NCBI RefSeq assembly: GCF_031877795.1
Contig: NC_133933.1
Coordinates: forward strand, 387,001 to 451,000
Direction of reading: 5' to 3'
Source: Strix aluco
Taxonomy: Eukaryota > Chordata > Aves > Strigiformes > Strigidae
DNA length: 64,000 bases
Shown here piece after piece: positions 11,771-27,200 of this stretch (the stretch's first letter is position 1; every line of letters starts with the position of its first letter). The position numbers and the translations under genes were made by a program. Under the pieces are notes generated by a model, which ran no database searches, was not told where the DNA came from, and saw nothing but the letters and a program-made list of their open reading frames with translations.

Positions 11771-11883
11771 TTGGAACTGCTGGAAGTACGTCGACAGCAA
11801 GAGGAAGAGGAGAGGAAGAGGCAGCCGCCCACTCCCGAGCCCAGCCCAAAGGTTGCAGAGGACACAGACTCCCAGCAGCAATG
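11771..11883 (+). CDS. SPTBN1: SPTBN1 exon: end of repeat 17 helix and acidic/basic linker
   Basis: 113 nt encoding LELLEVRRQQEEEERKRQ, then PPTPEPSPKVAEDTDSQQQ plus two bases of a split Trp codon (TG|G), human about 2,082-2,119. The highly charged helix end changes into a Pro/Ser-rich linker. The linker is clearly more diverged from human (QPPTPEPSPKVAEDTDS here, RPPSPEPSTKVSEEAES in human), with equal length. The acceptor is tttctcag and the donor is AATG|gtaagc, phase 2. Confidence 0.95.
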
Positions 11884-12469
11884 GTAAGCCCAGGAGTGCG
11901 GCCTTCACAGGGGTTCTTCAGGGGGAATGCTCAGGCTGAAGGTGCCTTGTAAAGGGAGGGTCTGGAGGTGCAGGGTTTTGTAATGCGACCCTTTTTAGAA
12001 GACTTGGCGGTTTATGACGACAGGACCTTTCCCAGACACCCGAATTCACTCCTAAGTTGAACGTTCCGATTTTTCGTCATGACGCAGTGTTAGAGCTGCT
12101 GAGGTGTACCTGGCCCTAAAGCAAGAATGCTGTCTTTACACCCCCCGTGTTACGAATAAAATTTCTGAATAGTCTTGGCTTTCTTCTTTGAGCATCAGTT
12201 ACAGATAGATTTCAAGCCCAGTCCGTGGAAGAGTAGCATTTATAGAATTACTTGTGTGATAGGAGTGGGCTTATTTGTCAGGTAATTGTCAGGAAAGTCT
12301 GTTTTGATCTCAATTAACCCTGGATTTATTTGGTGGGGCCTGAGGATTTTAAGAGCTTGAATTTCTGAGGTGTGCAGTATTCAGTAGGAAAATCTCATTT
12401 TGGTAAAAAAGATGTGTGACTTTCAAGAACTTAATACATTTTTTTTCTCTTTTTCCTCTCTCCCAACAG

Positions 12470-12533
12470 GGATGGGACAAAAGGAGAACAGGTCTCCCAA
12501 AATGGTTTGCCATCAGATCAGGAATCTCCACGG
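12470..12533 (+). CDS. SPTBN1: SPTBN1 exon: linker; branch point between long and short C-termini
   Basis: 64 nt. G completes Trp, then DGTKGEQVSQNGLPSDQESPR, human about 2,120-2,140. The acceptor is a strong pyrimidine tract ending tcccaacag. The donor is CGG|gttagt, a non-optimal donor (T at +3). When this donor is used, the long form with the PH domain results. When it is not used, the frame continues for 28 codons to a stop at 12,618-12,620. The weak donor is a plausible reason for the alternative outcome, but that is inference. Confidence 0.95.
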
Positions 12534-12620
12534 GTTAGTTACCGCTCCCAAACCTACCAAAACTACAAAAACTTTATTAGCAGACGGACAGCCAATGACC
12601 GGTCGTGGTCTGGACTGTGA
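12534..12620 (+). CDS. SPTBN1: SPTBN1 short-isoform C-terminus (intron read-through)
   Basis: Reading through the gttagt donor keeps the frame open for 28 codons (VSYRSQTYQNYKNF, then ISRRTANDRSWSGL) and a TGA at 12,618-12,620. The tail is Tyr/Asn/Arg-rich, not random intron-like, and matches my recollection of the human short beta-II form, which ends ...QPWSGL. By human numbering the protein would be 2,140 + 28 = 2,168 residues, the known short length. The product lacks the linker exon, the PH domain and the basic tail, so it should lose phosphoinositide binding through PH. That is a family-based inference. Confidence 0.88.
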   Translation, partial: VSYRSQTYQNYKNFISRRTANDRSWSGL

Positions 12621-13450
12621 CAAACAGAATCATTTGCAGCAAAAGACACCTTTTTTCAGTATGGTTTACTGGTACTGGTTTAATCTTTTGGCTTCAGATT
12701 TCCCTGCTGCTTTTCTCTTCCTTCCCATCAGTTGACTTTTATTTAATTAGCAGTCCCTTGGAGAGATATTTGCTTCACTTTAATCCTTGTTTATTTGAAT
12801 CTCCTCACTGACACTCAGTTGCTTTAAGGTGACACATTTATTTCATGTTATTTACTGTGAGTTTTTCATGTCGCTAATAGTATTAAGATTTTCCAGCTAA
12901 ATCGTCCTTTATATGAGTAATTGAGATTTAATGAGATTACATCATAACGAAGAAGAGAACTAGAATCTGACAGGTATGACGCATCGAATTATACTAACAG
13001 GTTTCAGCACGGCAACGTTATTAAATCAGCTGCATTAGCGAGCGAGTTATTTACAAGGCCAAAGATAATACATGCAAGTGAGCTCGGCAGAAAAGGCTGG
13101 GAGGGAGGGGACAGTTGGAACTATCGACAAGTAAAAGCCTTAAGGTTAGTTGTATAACATTCCATGCAGTATGGACTCATTGACTGCAGATAAAAATAAA
13201 CGTGAAATAAACCACTAAAAACTAGTATCTAGATCTATCTTGGTATTTAGTCCTGACGAAGAGTCGTGATCTTGCCGAATAGCTGCGTTGGGGCCCCGCT
13301 TTGCCTTGCTCCTGTCCAATTTACACTACAGCACTTGGATTTACTGCCCCCGGAGAGACAGTGCTATAAGTGAGAGTAGGGTGCGGACCCTCATGGAGAG
13401 GTTGTGATGCTTTTCTTTGAAAATGAAATAAAATACATTGGTCTGAATCC
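12621..13450 (+). other. SPTBN1: Candidate 3'UTR of the short SPTBN1 isoform
   Basis: Follows the short-form stop. AATAAA hexamers lie at 13,195-13,200, 13,206-13,211 and 13,427-13,432, any of which could end the short transcript. The stretch 12,850-13,130 has a balanced, non-repetitive composition that could be a conserved untranslated element. The end point is inferred only from the hexamers. Confidence 0.45.
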
Positions 13451-16400
13451 CAGCTCTTTATTTTATGCAGATGCAGGCTGAATGGTCCATGCCTTATTCA
13501 TTCCTTCTGGGTAGGGGATGTCCCAGTGGAGCCAGGATGCATGCCAATAATCTTAATGTGTAGCCATAAAAATACCAGTAAATATGTACATACAGTTAAC
13601 GCAACACAGTGTTGAAACCTGGCTTACCTCTCCATTGCCTTCCTGCAAAGATTACTTGTTTCACTTCATGCTTTGAGTGGTGAGAAAAATGACACTTCTT
13701 TTTCTTATGTTTTTGAACCTCACTCTCTGAGGTGATATTAAGTGCAGGAAAGGCTCCTGGCAGGCAGATCGGTGCATATGAGAGCTCTTGCCAGTGCTGC
13801 AGAGGAAATGCAGGTGCCCGTCTGGGAGGAAATGCCTTTCAGCATCAGTTTATCTTTCAGATAGCCCATCCCAGTTCCTTCTGGGTCTGCACACGGGCTC
13901 TGTCAGTGCTCTGGGATACTAAGCCGTTCTACCTTTTTCTTTGTTTAAATAAAGCCTTTCGGTTCATCTTGAATATTAACTTATGAAGTGAGCTGTCTGT
14001 TGTACATTCTGATGCTTACAAAATTATATATAGTTGTGGCAAGGAAGGTGAGGTGGCCTGCAAACACATCCCAGATCATCATCATCTTGTTGGTTACCAC
14101 AGCCTTATACATCACCTGTTTGCTGCTTTTTTTTGTTTTGTTTTATTACTGTGATACGTAATGCATTTCCATGTTAATCTTTGCCATCTGCACTTCAGTC
14201 TTTCCCGAGAGCTTTTTAGCTCAGTTCATCGAATCTTGTGTTGCCATACATCAGATGTACACAGCTCTATTATTTCTGATTGGAGGCGCAAGATACGCTG
14301 CCGTTGATCGGAATTTTGACTTCTGACAGCTGGCTGAGCAGTGCAGCTGAATTGTTCTGTATTGGCTGAGCTTGTAAAGTGAGAAAGATGATTGAAAGGA
14401 TGTGCTTCAGTAATTGTACTTTTGCTGTAACTTGTCTTTCCACCTCATGATGCATGTTTTTTTTTTCTTTTGTCAGGATAACAACATATAGCTTCTTAAT
14501 GCTTTTAAAACTTCCATAGAAATTTACACAGATGATCTGGTGACCACCTACACCAGTGTTGGCTCTCGGTGCCTGTCAGAGTGTGACAGTTCTCAGGGCA
14601 GTGTAGCTATAGCTTCAGACTCCACCATCTGGGAAGCCTGCAAGTGTATTCTGGCTAACAAGTAGTGTGTAAAAGTCATTTATGTAGATACACTTTTTTA
14701 CTTCTGTTAGTATACTCATATATAAAAATCACACTTTTATGAAGAAGAAAAATGATTTAAGTCATTGATTAAGGTTGTCATTTTAGGCACTAGAAGTCTA
14801 AGATTTCACCTGTTTATGATAGCCTGTGGTACTGGCTTAAAAGACTAAAATGGTACTTATGCCAGAACAATAGATAGGCTGCCATCTATTCGCATCTGTA
14901 AAGACAAATATGTCTCTATGATTTAAGCTGTGGTGCAGAGACTTAAGCTGATGAACTGAGTATAATGTTGCTTCAAGCACTGTGCAAATCCAAGGGATGT
15001 CTCCAGTCATTGTCACCAGCAGTCTTGTTGCATGTTACAGTCCTGATTTAAATATCTCAAGAGTAGTCTTTAGCCACTAAAGCACTTGCAACTAACCTCT
15101 CAGCCACGATTAAGAAAACTGTATTCATGTACGTGATAACTGTTTTGTTGTAACAGTACAGTTTGCTATTAATGTTTGTCCTCCGTTGCGTTGTCTCTGC
15201 ATGCCCGATGCATGTTTCCATTAAAGTTTGTTTAGCTCCTGTTTTTTCTCTATTTTCATGACACATTCTTCGCATAGCTGTTTATGATTCCGATTTATTT
15301 TGCTTGTTTTCTGTTAATTGTAGACAACACATGAAAAGGAAATAAAACCTGAAAGAGCATCAGAAAAGCTTTTCCTAGCCCTTTTACGATCAGTAGAACT
15401 TTAAGTAGAAGTTACAGGTCACGTTAGGTGATTAAAGCTGGCAGGTATCTTTTAAAACCACAGGGTTGCAGATTGCAGCACTGAGTTAAATGTTATTTCC
15501 CGTGAGAACACGTTAAGTAGCTGTGTGGTGGCTGCTGGTTTGAAACTGGTCTGTTTAACTTGAGATGAGTGGTTACAGGTACACCCCAGTCAGTACCATT
15601 TTCACATCTTGCCGGTATCACTACAGAACACGCGCTGCGTTCAGCCCCGGTTTAGGTACCAGGTAGTTGTGGGTAGTTGATGTAAGTTCCTGCAGTTAGT
15701 TGCTGTGGTCTGTGTAACTCCTCAGCGCTGCTCACAAAGGCTTCGTGTGTCTCAGGCGGGGCTCCAGCCCGCTGAAGAGCAGCGCGGTGGGAGTTCAGTA
15801 GCTGTCACTGGTCAGAACGATGCGCCAAGGCCCGTCTCTTCCCTTGGACGCCCTCGGTTGGCCGTCGGTGGTCGGCAGCGTGATCAGTTGAGCTTTCACT
15901 GAGGGATCACGGGTGGTTATTTGCTACCTGCGTTACAGTGGCTGTGCTGGCAGCGTTTGGGTAACCTTCAGCCTCAGCTATTCATCTACCCTCTCCCCCC
16001 TTTAATGCAACATTTTCGTTTTATTTGGAGATTTGGATACAAACAGTGAGGTTTGATGGTGTAGGTTTATCCTGATTGTAAAGAAGCAGTGTCGTTGACT
16101 TTTACTTCCCCTGGATAACAGGGCAGGGTAGATGTTTCCTCTTAGAAACGAGGCTGTGAGGCTACATGTCTTTAGGGACAGAGTAAAGTAGATGCGACTG
16201 AAGTGGAATGTGAGCTGTGATTCTCTCCCTGTTTCAGTGGTGTAGTGTCTGTACTCTGGAGATTTAGATGGCTTAAAGGCAGTTAACCAATCCTTCCCAT
16301 ATTCATAGCAAGTTGACACTTAGATCTTCCTAGGCCAATACGAGGTACAAAGGTGTGAGGTACAATAATGTGTACTTGGCAGGTATAAGAAGTTCTAGCG

Positions 16401-17679
16401 AACGGTGGCAAAATTTAGTTTGTTGCATAATAATTTGGCTGCTTTTGAATTGTCCAGGCCATGTGCAGAAGTGGGAATGTCTAATTATTGTGCCATTCAC
16501 AAATACCTGCTTGTCTGCATAAAAACAGTCCAGAATGTTTGTAATCTACTAGAGCATTAGCAGCACTAAGCTTTAGTAACTTGCTAATAATAATAATAAT
16601 ACACACTGGTTGTGTAACTCCTGAGCTGCTACCAATGGCTCTACATGTCAAAGTAATGGTACAAGAAAAAAAAAAACTGGGAGCAAGCTGCATTTCAAAA
16701 GCTTATAGCCATTAGGATTCCAATTTAACTGATTTTTGGATGAATGGCTCCTGAAGACGTCGACAGCTTGACCAGTCAGAGCTGCTGGAAACACGGCTGC
16801 TCTCTAGGCTATCTCGATCACAGTGCGACAGGCAACGCGATCAACAAAGCAAGTGATGGGCAAGGCCTTGGTTCTGTCTTTGTTTGGGGGTAAATAGCTG
16901 TGTGATGGTGTGTGACTGTGGTGATTTTCAGTTCCTTTAACAAAAATCCAATCCACCTAATAACGAAAGTCTGAAAAAGACCTTGATAAATTGACACATG
17001 ACCTCATTTCCCTTCTCTTTAAGATCCAATATCCTAACTGGGACGGTGGAGATGAAATGCATGGTGTAATCTTTCTAATTTCTGCATGTTTTGATTTTGT
17101 TGTGTCACTAGGGGAATGGGGAAAGCGGGAAAGGAGCTTTTACAGAAACAAATAAATTGCACAAATTTTTGTAAATGCTCCTGGGCAATTTTGACATATC
17201 TTTCTGCTGACTCATAGTTAATACCTTTTATGGACTTTTAATACCCCAGTAATGCCATAAATGTATTTAAGGTGGCTGATGTGTATAACTTCTACTGTTC
17301 TCTAGGTTTGCAGAAAGTGTGATTGTTACTGTTCCAAACATTTGAGTACCTAGCAACAGAATTGAATGCTCTCATTTTAGGAATAACAATATATAAAATA
17401 CGAATTGACCAGCAGAGCAAAGCACAGTAAAATTCACACTGATGTTTAGCTGCTCTCACTTTCCCGTCTCTCTACCTATAAAATGGGTACTAATCCATTC
17501 ATACCTTCTAATTTCCTTGGCCTTCTGTGTCTCCATGGAGTGTGAGAAAGAACTTACTGGCCTGTGTCATTCTCCAGGCAAAGTTTATACACAGCCACGT
17601 TGTGCAGGGAAACAGATTAACTGCAGGATGCCTCGGTGCTGTGAGGCTTCTGGCTGAACGTTTGTCCCACTGTTCCTAG
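13451..17679 (+). other. SPTBN1: Remainder of large SPTBN1 intron
   Basis: The whole intron spans 12,534-17,679 (5.1 kb) for the long form and ends at acceptor tgttcctag. It contains a small CpG-richer patch around 15,600-15,900, a (TAA)n microsatellite at 16,585-16,601 and an A-tract near 16,665. No second gene is recognised. Confidence 0.8.
16585..16601 (+). repeat. (TAA)n microsatellite
   Basis: A short uninterrupted run of taa units inside an SPTBN1 intron. Confidence 0.85.
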
Positions 17680-17918
17680 GTGGCAGAAACCACAGAAACA
17701 AACGAAATGGTCAATGGAGCTGCAGAACAGAGGACAAGTTCAAAAGAGTCCAGCCCTGTTCCTTCTCCAACGGCAGACCGCAGAGCCAAGATGGCCATTC
17801 AGGCCCAGACTGCTGCTACCCTACCAGCCAAAACCCAGGAGATTCCTTCAGCTCAGATGGAGGGCTTCCTACACCGCAAACACGAGTGGGAGACACACAG
17901 CAAGAAGGCCTCGAGCAG
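17680..17918 (+). CDS. SPTBN1: SPTBN1 exon: Ser/Pro linker and start of PH domain
   Basis: 239 nt encoding VAETTETNEMVNGAAEQR to ...HSKKASS plus two bases of a split Arg codon, human about 2,141-2,220. The first residue is Val (GTG) where human has Met. TSSKESSPVPSPTADRR is a Ser/Thr/Pro-rich, probably phosphorylated linker. The PH domain starts near SAQMEGFLHRKHEW, about residue 57 of the exon; this is the first strand of the PH barrel. The acceptor is ttcctag and the donor is AGCAG|gtaatg, phase 2. This exon is used only in the long isoform. Confidence 0.96.
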
Positions 17919-21193
<3,275 letters not shown>

Positions 21194-21236
21194 ATTGACT
21201 GATGGCAACGAATACCTCTTCCAAGCCAAAGATGAT
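21194..21236 (+). CDS. SPTBN1: SPTBN1 exon: PH-domain strand 7
   Basis: A 43-nt mini exon. A completes Arg, then LTDGNEYLFQAKDD, human about 2,278-2,292 (human LNDGNEYLFQAKDD). The acceptor is tttacag and the donor is GAT|gtaagt, phase 0. It supplies the last beta strand before the C-terminal PH helix. Confidence 0.96.
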
Positions 21237-21597
21237 GTAAGTTTGTTTTCCTTACTGTTTATTACTGGTGTGATATCTGTGCTGTTGTACAGCAGGAAAA
21301 GAATAGCTGCGGAGAGCTCAGGGGCGCGTTTCCATGTCCCGGTGCTGGTTGTCGTGCGTACGTGTGCATGCTGCGTAGATGGAGAGCGAGGAGCTGCCGC
21401 GGGCACCACCAGGGCAGCGGGGCTTCTCCGAGACAGCTTCTGCGGGCGCGTGGCCAGAGGCGTGCCGGGCGGTGCCGCAGGGGCGCCTTCCCTTTCCTTG
21501 CCCGCGTCTATCCCTTCCCCTTCCGCAGTGTCGAGGGAGTTAGCGAGGGGGGGACGCACGGCTTGTAACGGCTTTCTGCCTTTGGGGCTTCTTGAAG

Positions 21598-21813
21598 GAG
21601 GAGATGAACACGTGGATCCAGGCCATCACATCAGCGATCTCTTCGGACAAAATCGAAGTGTCCCCGACCACCCAGAGCACTCCAGCCTCCAGCCGTGCCC
21701 AGACCCTGCCTGCCAGCGTCACAATAACCAGTGAGTCCAGCCCTGGCAAGCGGGAGAAAGACAAAGAGAAAGACAAAGAGAAAAGATTCAGCCTCTTTGG
21801 GAAAAAGAAGTGA
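21598..21813 (+). CDS. SPTBN1: SPTBN1 last exon: PH C-terminal helix and basic tail, stop
   Basis: 216 nt including TGA at 21,811-21,813. It encodes EEMNTWIQAITSAISSDK, whose Trp is the near-invariant residue of the PH C-terminal helix. A Ser/Thr linker follows (TTQSTPASSRAQTLP), then the charged tail with a repeated Lys-Asp-Lys-Glu unit (from an imperfect 12-nt DNA repeat) and the end RFSLFGKKK. One residue is missing relative to human (SVTIT here, SVVTIT in human). The acceptor is ttcttgaag. This exon is specific to the long isoform. Confidence 0.97.
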   Translation, partial: EEMNTWIQAITSAISSDKIEVSPTTQSTPASSRAQTLPASVTITSESSPGKREKDKEKDKEKRFSLFGKKK

Positions 21814-24150
21814 ACTCCATCTCCACACACTGCACTTCTCTGACCGTTCCAGTGGAATTCCAGCATGCGAGCTCAGAACCAATACGTTACTCTCTGTGCC
21901 TCATGTTCCTCAATGTGATTGACATTTTTTTATTTATAGAGCGTTTTAAAATAAAAAGCCAACAAAAAAGAATCTAAAGTTACAAATGTATGAGGTGCAT
22001 TGGGCAGCTTCTGTAGGAGAGGGAGGACCAGGTTTTGGGGGTTTGTTTTTGTTTTTTTTTTTAAATGAAGTTAATGTAGATTAGATCTTAATATTTAAAC
22101 TGTTCCTCAATTTTGTGAGGCTGTCTTGGAAAATAACCCACTCCTAGTGCTATTGGTATGCAAGGCAGCGGTGCTTTCGAATCTACTGTGCACATCAGAA
22201 ACCAATGTACAAATTTTCAGAAACGTTCACTTCCATTTAAGGTTGTTATGCCGAGTCTTGACAAGTAGAGCCTCCCATTACAATTCTAACATTTATTAAA
22301 AATGATAGTGTATTATCTTTGCTGTAACAGAGTGCAGGTATGCATTGACTTACAGACAAACCGTTTATATCCTGGCATTGGTTATTAACACAACCTGAAG
22401 CTTTTCTGCATCGAGTACGACAGATAAGAATGTTGGTGTACAAGATGGATTAGCAGGCTGATACGGTTTTAAATAATCTGTAATTTCAAATTTTTTTTTT
22501 TTTGCTGAAATACATTATATTGTATGTTTCAGATAATTCTAGTACAAAGTATAATAAGACTAGATGTATAATAAACCCTTTAAAAACATTGATAAGTGTA
22601 AAAGTGGAACTGAAGCATTTACTGGAAAAGTAATGTTACTCAAATGGTTACTTGCTTGTCAGCTGCAGCACTGTGTGTTATAATTTTGCTACATTACCTT
22701 GCTATTTGATACATAGTGTGCATTTCTCTGTCACTGTAACTATTGTAATGAAAAATTTTCATCTTACTGCACAATCAAAAATTACATTTAATAGGAATGA
22801 ACTTTCAGTGACTGGGCCTGTAGTCAAGAGTAGTACTGGAACTGGCTTTCAGTTGTATCGAACTGTACCTCTAGACTTTTACCCTATCTGTTAAATATAT
22901 GCTATGTCATTAAATGCTTTTAAAACTAAATACGCTGGTTAAGTTTCTTATTTCATTTCTGACGATGTTAAAGCATAATTTTGAAAGAGGATCAAAAATA
23001 AAGTTATTTTAAAACGTCATCTCTGCTGTGCGCTGAAACTGTCTTCAAATGTAATTCCATTTTTTTGTGTGGAAGTTCCTACTGAAATAGTTCTTTTCTC
23101 TCTTTCCACTTTCCCTTTCCCTTCACTTCCCACGTGCCCTCCCTTTCACCCTGCCCCCCAAATTAATAGCTAAAGTTTTGAGTAAGTGTAGTTCTCCAAC
23201 TTTTTACCTACAGTTCGCCCAAGTGCTTAAGTGCTCGCTAAATCAGGCAGTGATTGTACTTTATCATTTACCGAGGATGACTTGTCCTGCCCAATTTAAC
23301 TTATCTGGGATTTTTTATGTCATTTTTTTTAAAACATGCCTTCCCTAAGGTACAGCCAGCGCTGCGCTTGGGTGACGGCACACGTTCAGTGCAGCGAAGG
23401 TGATGCCAAAGCTCCGTACTTCCTTGCCCTTGTCAGCATCTCAAAGACTAGCACCTTCTCAGAATTTCCTGTGAGCTGGATGCCATCTAGGGAACCATCT
23501 AAAGGGAAGAGCTGCAAGAAGCCCTAATAGGCAGTTAGGAGTTTTAAAATCAGTGAAATGAAAGGAACCTGGTTTTTAATTTTTTGTGCTTATTAAAATA
23601 CACTCAAACACCATTTTAGATGGAAAGCAGATAAACTGCAAGCTAATGTGTTTCCAAGCCACGCTTTCCTGAACACGTGGCCAGCAGAGTGTCTTAATTC
23701 TTGTCATGGACTATATTGTGTTTTCTGGGGTTTCCTTGTTTTCCAAAGGTTTTGGTGATTAAACAATAGACTGTTTATGTACCTGAGTTTTTATTCTTGT
23801 AATACTACATTGTTCAATTCTAATTGTTAGTAAAATGTAGGATAATACTGCTAGTCTTGTAAGTGTAAAATTGTATACAATATAAACAGCTGGGGCTTAA
23901 CATTAGAAGAGGAAACATTTATCTTTGTTGATTAAAGTACACCAAAATGTTGATGCCTTACCATATTTGTCACTTCAATTAAGTTATTACAATGAGTAGT
24001 TTAACAGATTGATCTTGATTACCTGCTGTGTGTAATGGTGTAGTATCTTGGTTGAACATGCCTTCAGAGTTGTTATTTTTGTTTGTCTTGACTCTTACTG
24101 CAAGTTTTTCCTGAAAACTGCTTGAATAAAAAATCCTTTCTGCTTAGGAA
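21814..24150 (+). other. SPTBN1: SPTBN1 long-isoform 3'UTR with multiple poly(A) signals
   Basis: AT-rich untranslated sequence after the long-form stop. AATAAA hexamers lie at 21,950-21,955, 22,570-22,575, 22,997-23,002 and 24,125-24,130, the last being the probable distal end. The length of about 2.3 kb fits the long 3'UTR of mammalian SPTBN1. The array suggests alternative polyadenylation, which is inferred. No other gene is seen. Confidence 0.75.
24125..24130 (+). terminator. SPTBN1: Probable distal SPTBN1 poly(A) signal (AATAAA)
   Basis: A canonical hexamer at the end of the AT-rich 3'UTR-like tract. The sequence becomes GC-richer and intergenic in character just downstream. The cleavage site would be about 10-30 nt later. 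Inferred from position only. Confidence 0.5.
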
Positions 24151-26819
24151 CTGATTTCAAGTTGCTGAGGAACAAGAGGGAATTCTAGTAAGCCCCTTTG
24201 GAGCCTGAGGGTGCAGTTTCTGTGCAGAGGGAATTGGTGGGTGAGGAAGAGCCTCCTGGGACAAGCCAGGTCAGCAGAGTCAGGTCAGTGCACAGCCAGG
24301 CAGCGGGTGGCTCCCTCGGAAGAGAGACGGGGCGGGGGAATCGCGCTCGGATTGTGTGAAGGGGCTGCTGGAAAGTATCAGAGGGAGAAAGACTGTAAGT
24401 ACGGATAATGGAAACGGGACTAAAACTGGAGCAGGTTGTCACTGCTACCGGTGGTGAGTGTTGAGGAGGTGGCTGTGTTGCTTCTGGATTGCACCGCTAA
24501 ACATGGTGACACCCCCTGAGTGATGAAACGCTACACTCCTGGGGACCACACCGAGGAACCAGGATTTGTAACAGCTTAACACGGTATTGCACTTCCCTTT
24601 GCTAGTTGGTTTTGTAAGCTAACCCATATTTTAACTTGTTAATATTTCCTCTGGAGATACATGGCAGAAGCAATACAGAAGTTGAACCTTGACATTTTCA
24701 AAGAAAAATAATTAAGGCCAGCGACTTCTCAGCTACGTTGCTGTCACGGTTATGAAGAAGAGTCGTCCTCCTCTAGGTCAGGTCAGTCTGCCTTTTTTCC
24801 TCCTGGTGGGAGCCTCGTATTGCATTCTAGGCTGAGGGAAGGTATTGGTGAGCTGCGCCTGAAGGGTCCTTTCCATATCCTGGTGAATTAAGTGCAACAA
24901 GGGGAACAAAGACCCAAAGTCATTAGCCATAGGAATTAGGCATGTGTTGGGTGGGAGGGTTTTCTTTTAGACTGATGCAAATAATCTGTTAATCCATCTG
25001 TTGTGTGTAGACAGTATGTTCTATTGTAGGGTTGTACTCTATATAAGGAAGATTAATGGTAAAGTGGATGTATGATTAATGTCTGTTCCTGTGAAATACT
25101 GTTTTAGATGGTTTTTCACTTCACTGTGTTCTCTTTTTTATGATTGAGATCACAAAAATGGACCATAAATGTGGAAGGTCTTTAGGAATATACTTTTGTA
25201 ATAAATAACTTGCAGGTATGATACCGTTTTGCTTTTTTTTTTTTTTGGTGGAGATTTTGGTTTTTTGTACCTTAACTAATCACAGGTGGCTGAATAAATA
25301 GAGAAACTTAAATCACAGTGAGTTGGAATAAACATTAGACCTTTTTATTTAAAAAAAATAAAATCAGGCTGTGCTAAATGAATTGATTAAAATACTGGAA
25401 AAAGCATTCAGCGCTCTGACACGACAGGTCTACCTGTGGACTGAGCAATGGAGGCCACGTCCTGACAACAGGAGGGACGGGAGCTGTGGGTCAGCAGGAG
25501 CGGAAGGAGGAGTCAGCGTGCTTTCTGTGTCCTGGTATCAAGAAGGTGTGTTTGCAGGTTGAGCATAACAAAACCTGGGTAAGAAGGGACTGTCTTCTCA
25601 ATGCACCAGGATTCGAATTGTCCCCATGGCTGCGAGTGTGCAGGGCCTAGTTGAGGAGTCAGTATTCAGCGCTTCAGACTTTAATTTATTTCCTTCCTTA
25701 CTGCTGAATGTAATTTATCCCCTGTTGTCAAGCATTTTTCTCTAGCCTTGTGACAGCAATTCAATGAATATTCTGGTTCTGGTAGATTATAGTTTTTTGT
25801 TTCAAAGGATTTTAAACAAGATTAAAGTACAAATAAGGCACGGCCTTAACCAAAGCCACTATGCAGAACTGTAAACGCTGCAGTGCACGGGACAACTAGT
25901 GAGAATAAAGAGAAATGTGTTACAGCACAGAGCAATTGAGTGCACAAAGCATAGGAGCCGGGGGTTCCGCTTCTCATTCAGCTTGTAGCCTTTGTTGCTC
26001 TGCATTCTGACAAAAGCCTAGCGGGGTGAGGTGTGCTAAATCCCGTGCTAATGCTGGCAGAGCCAATGGAGATGAGTTGCGTGCGCCGTCACCCGACGCG
26101 TGAGTCACTGGGAGCAGCCGAGGCAGCAGCGGCTTCAGCAGCCCCCGCGGTCACATCTGCAGTGCGTCACCATGCGGCACAGGCAGCGCCCAGCCCGGGG
26201 CTGAGCCTGCGCTGCCCAGGCATCACACCTGCGGGGGGGCCCAGAACGGAGCATCAGGGCCCCTGAAATGGTCTGCTGTGCAATAAAACACCCATTTATT
26301 CGGTGAACTAGGAAAGGAAGGGCTTTGTGCGTAAGCGTGTATGTCATAATGAATCCTCCCTTGATGCTTAAGCTGAGCATCCCGGTTAGCATGTGATTGT
26401 GAACATCAAATCTGTGATGCAGTTTAATTACATTAGTCTATGTTTGAAGCATCATTTACTTTTTATATTAATGAATTTCACATAATGACATGAGATGTTG
26501 TGGTGGTTCATTATGTTACAGCAGTAGGAATTATCTGGGCCTAACGTATATTTTGTTACTAGCTTCTCACTGATAGTGCTGCTTTACTCCCACTGGTGGC
26601 TGAGGAAAGATTTCCTTGTTCAGACAGTACCAGCGTTATCCGTGAGAGGTCACTCTATCCAGAGAGATGTTTGGATGCAACAGATCCGCTGTCACCTGGG
26701 GAATTAAGAGCTTGGGTGAGAGTTCTCTTGGACTAGTCAGATTTTAAAGCAGTTACGTAAACTTGTGGCAAAACTGAGGCATGCCTCAGGTGAATCATCG
26801 TAGGGGGGAAGCCGAGTCA

Positions 26820-27200
26820 GGTGTGGCCGCCAGCATGCCTGGCTGAAAGAAGAGCAGCACCACCGTCCTCGCTGTGGCAGAGACAACGAGAGGAGTTTCC
26901 GCGGGAAGCTCGAGATCTCCGCAGTGGTGGTATAATTTGGAACTGGTTGCTGAGATCCCATGAGAAGGTTACAGCGAGACAGCCCCAGAGGCGGGTCTGG
27001 ATGAAGGCGGGCGGTAGCCCCCTAGAGCTGAGCTCTCGGTTAGGTCTGGGAGAGCCTTGGGGCAGGAGGCGCGGCGGCACGGAGGTGCGATGGGCTGGAG
27101 CAGCCTGCTCCGGAGGCTGCCCGCGCGCTGCCCGCGCGCTGCCCAGCAGGCTCTTCCCGCCGCCGCGGGGCTCGGGCCGGGGATGAGCACAGTGCACTGA
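26820..27200. promoter_or_regulatory. Intergenic GC- and CpG-rich patch
   Basis: A short CpG-dense block in otherwise AT-rich intergenic DNA, peaking at 27,055-27,185 and including a direct 10-nt repeat (tgcccgcgcg copied twice near 27,119). Overlapping open frames run on both strands, as expected of GC-rich non-coding DNA. It could be an enhancer, an alternative upstream promoter for EML6 or an unannotated transcript start. No function is assignable from sequence. Confidence 0.35.
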
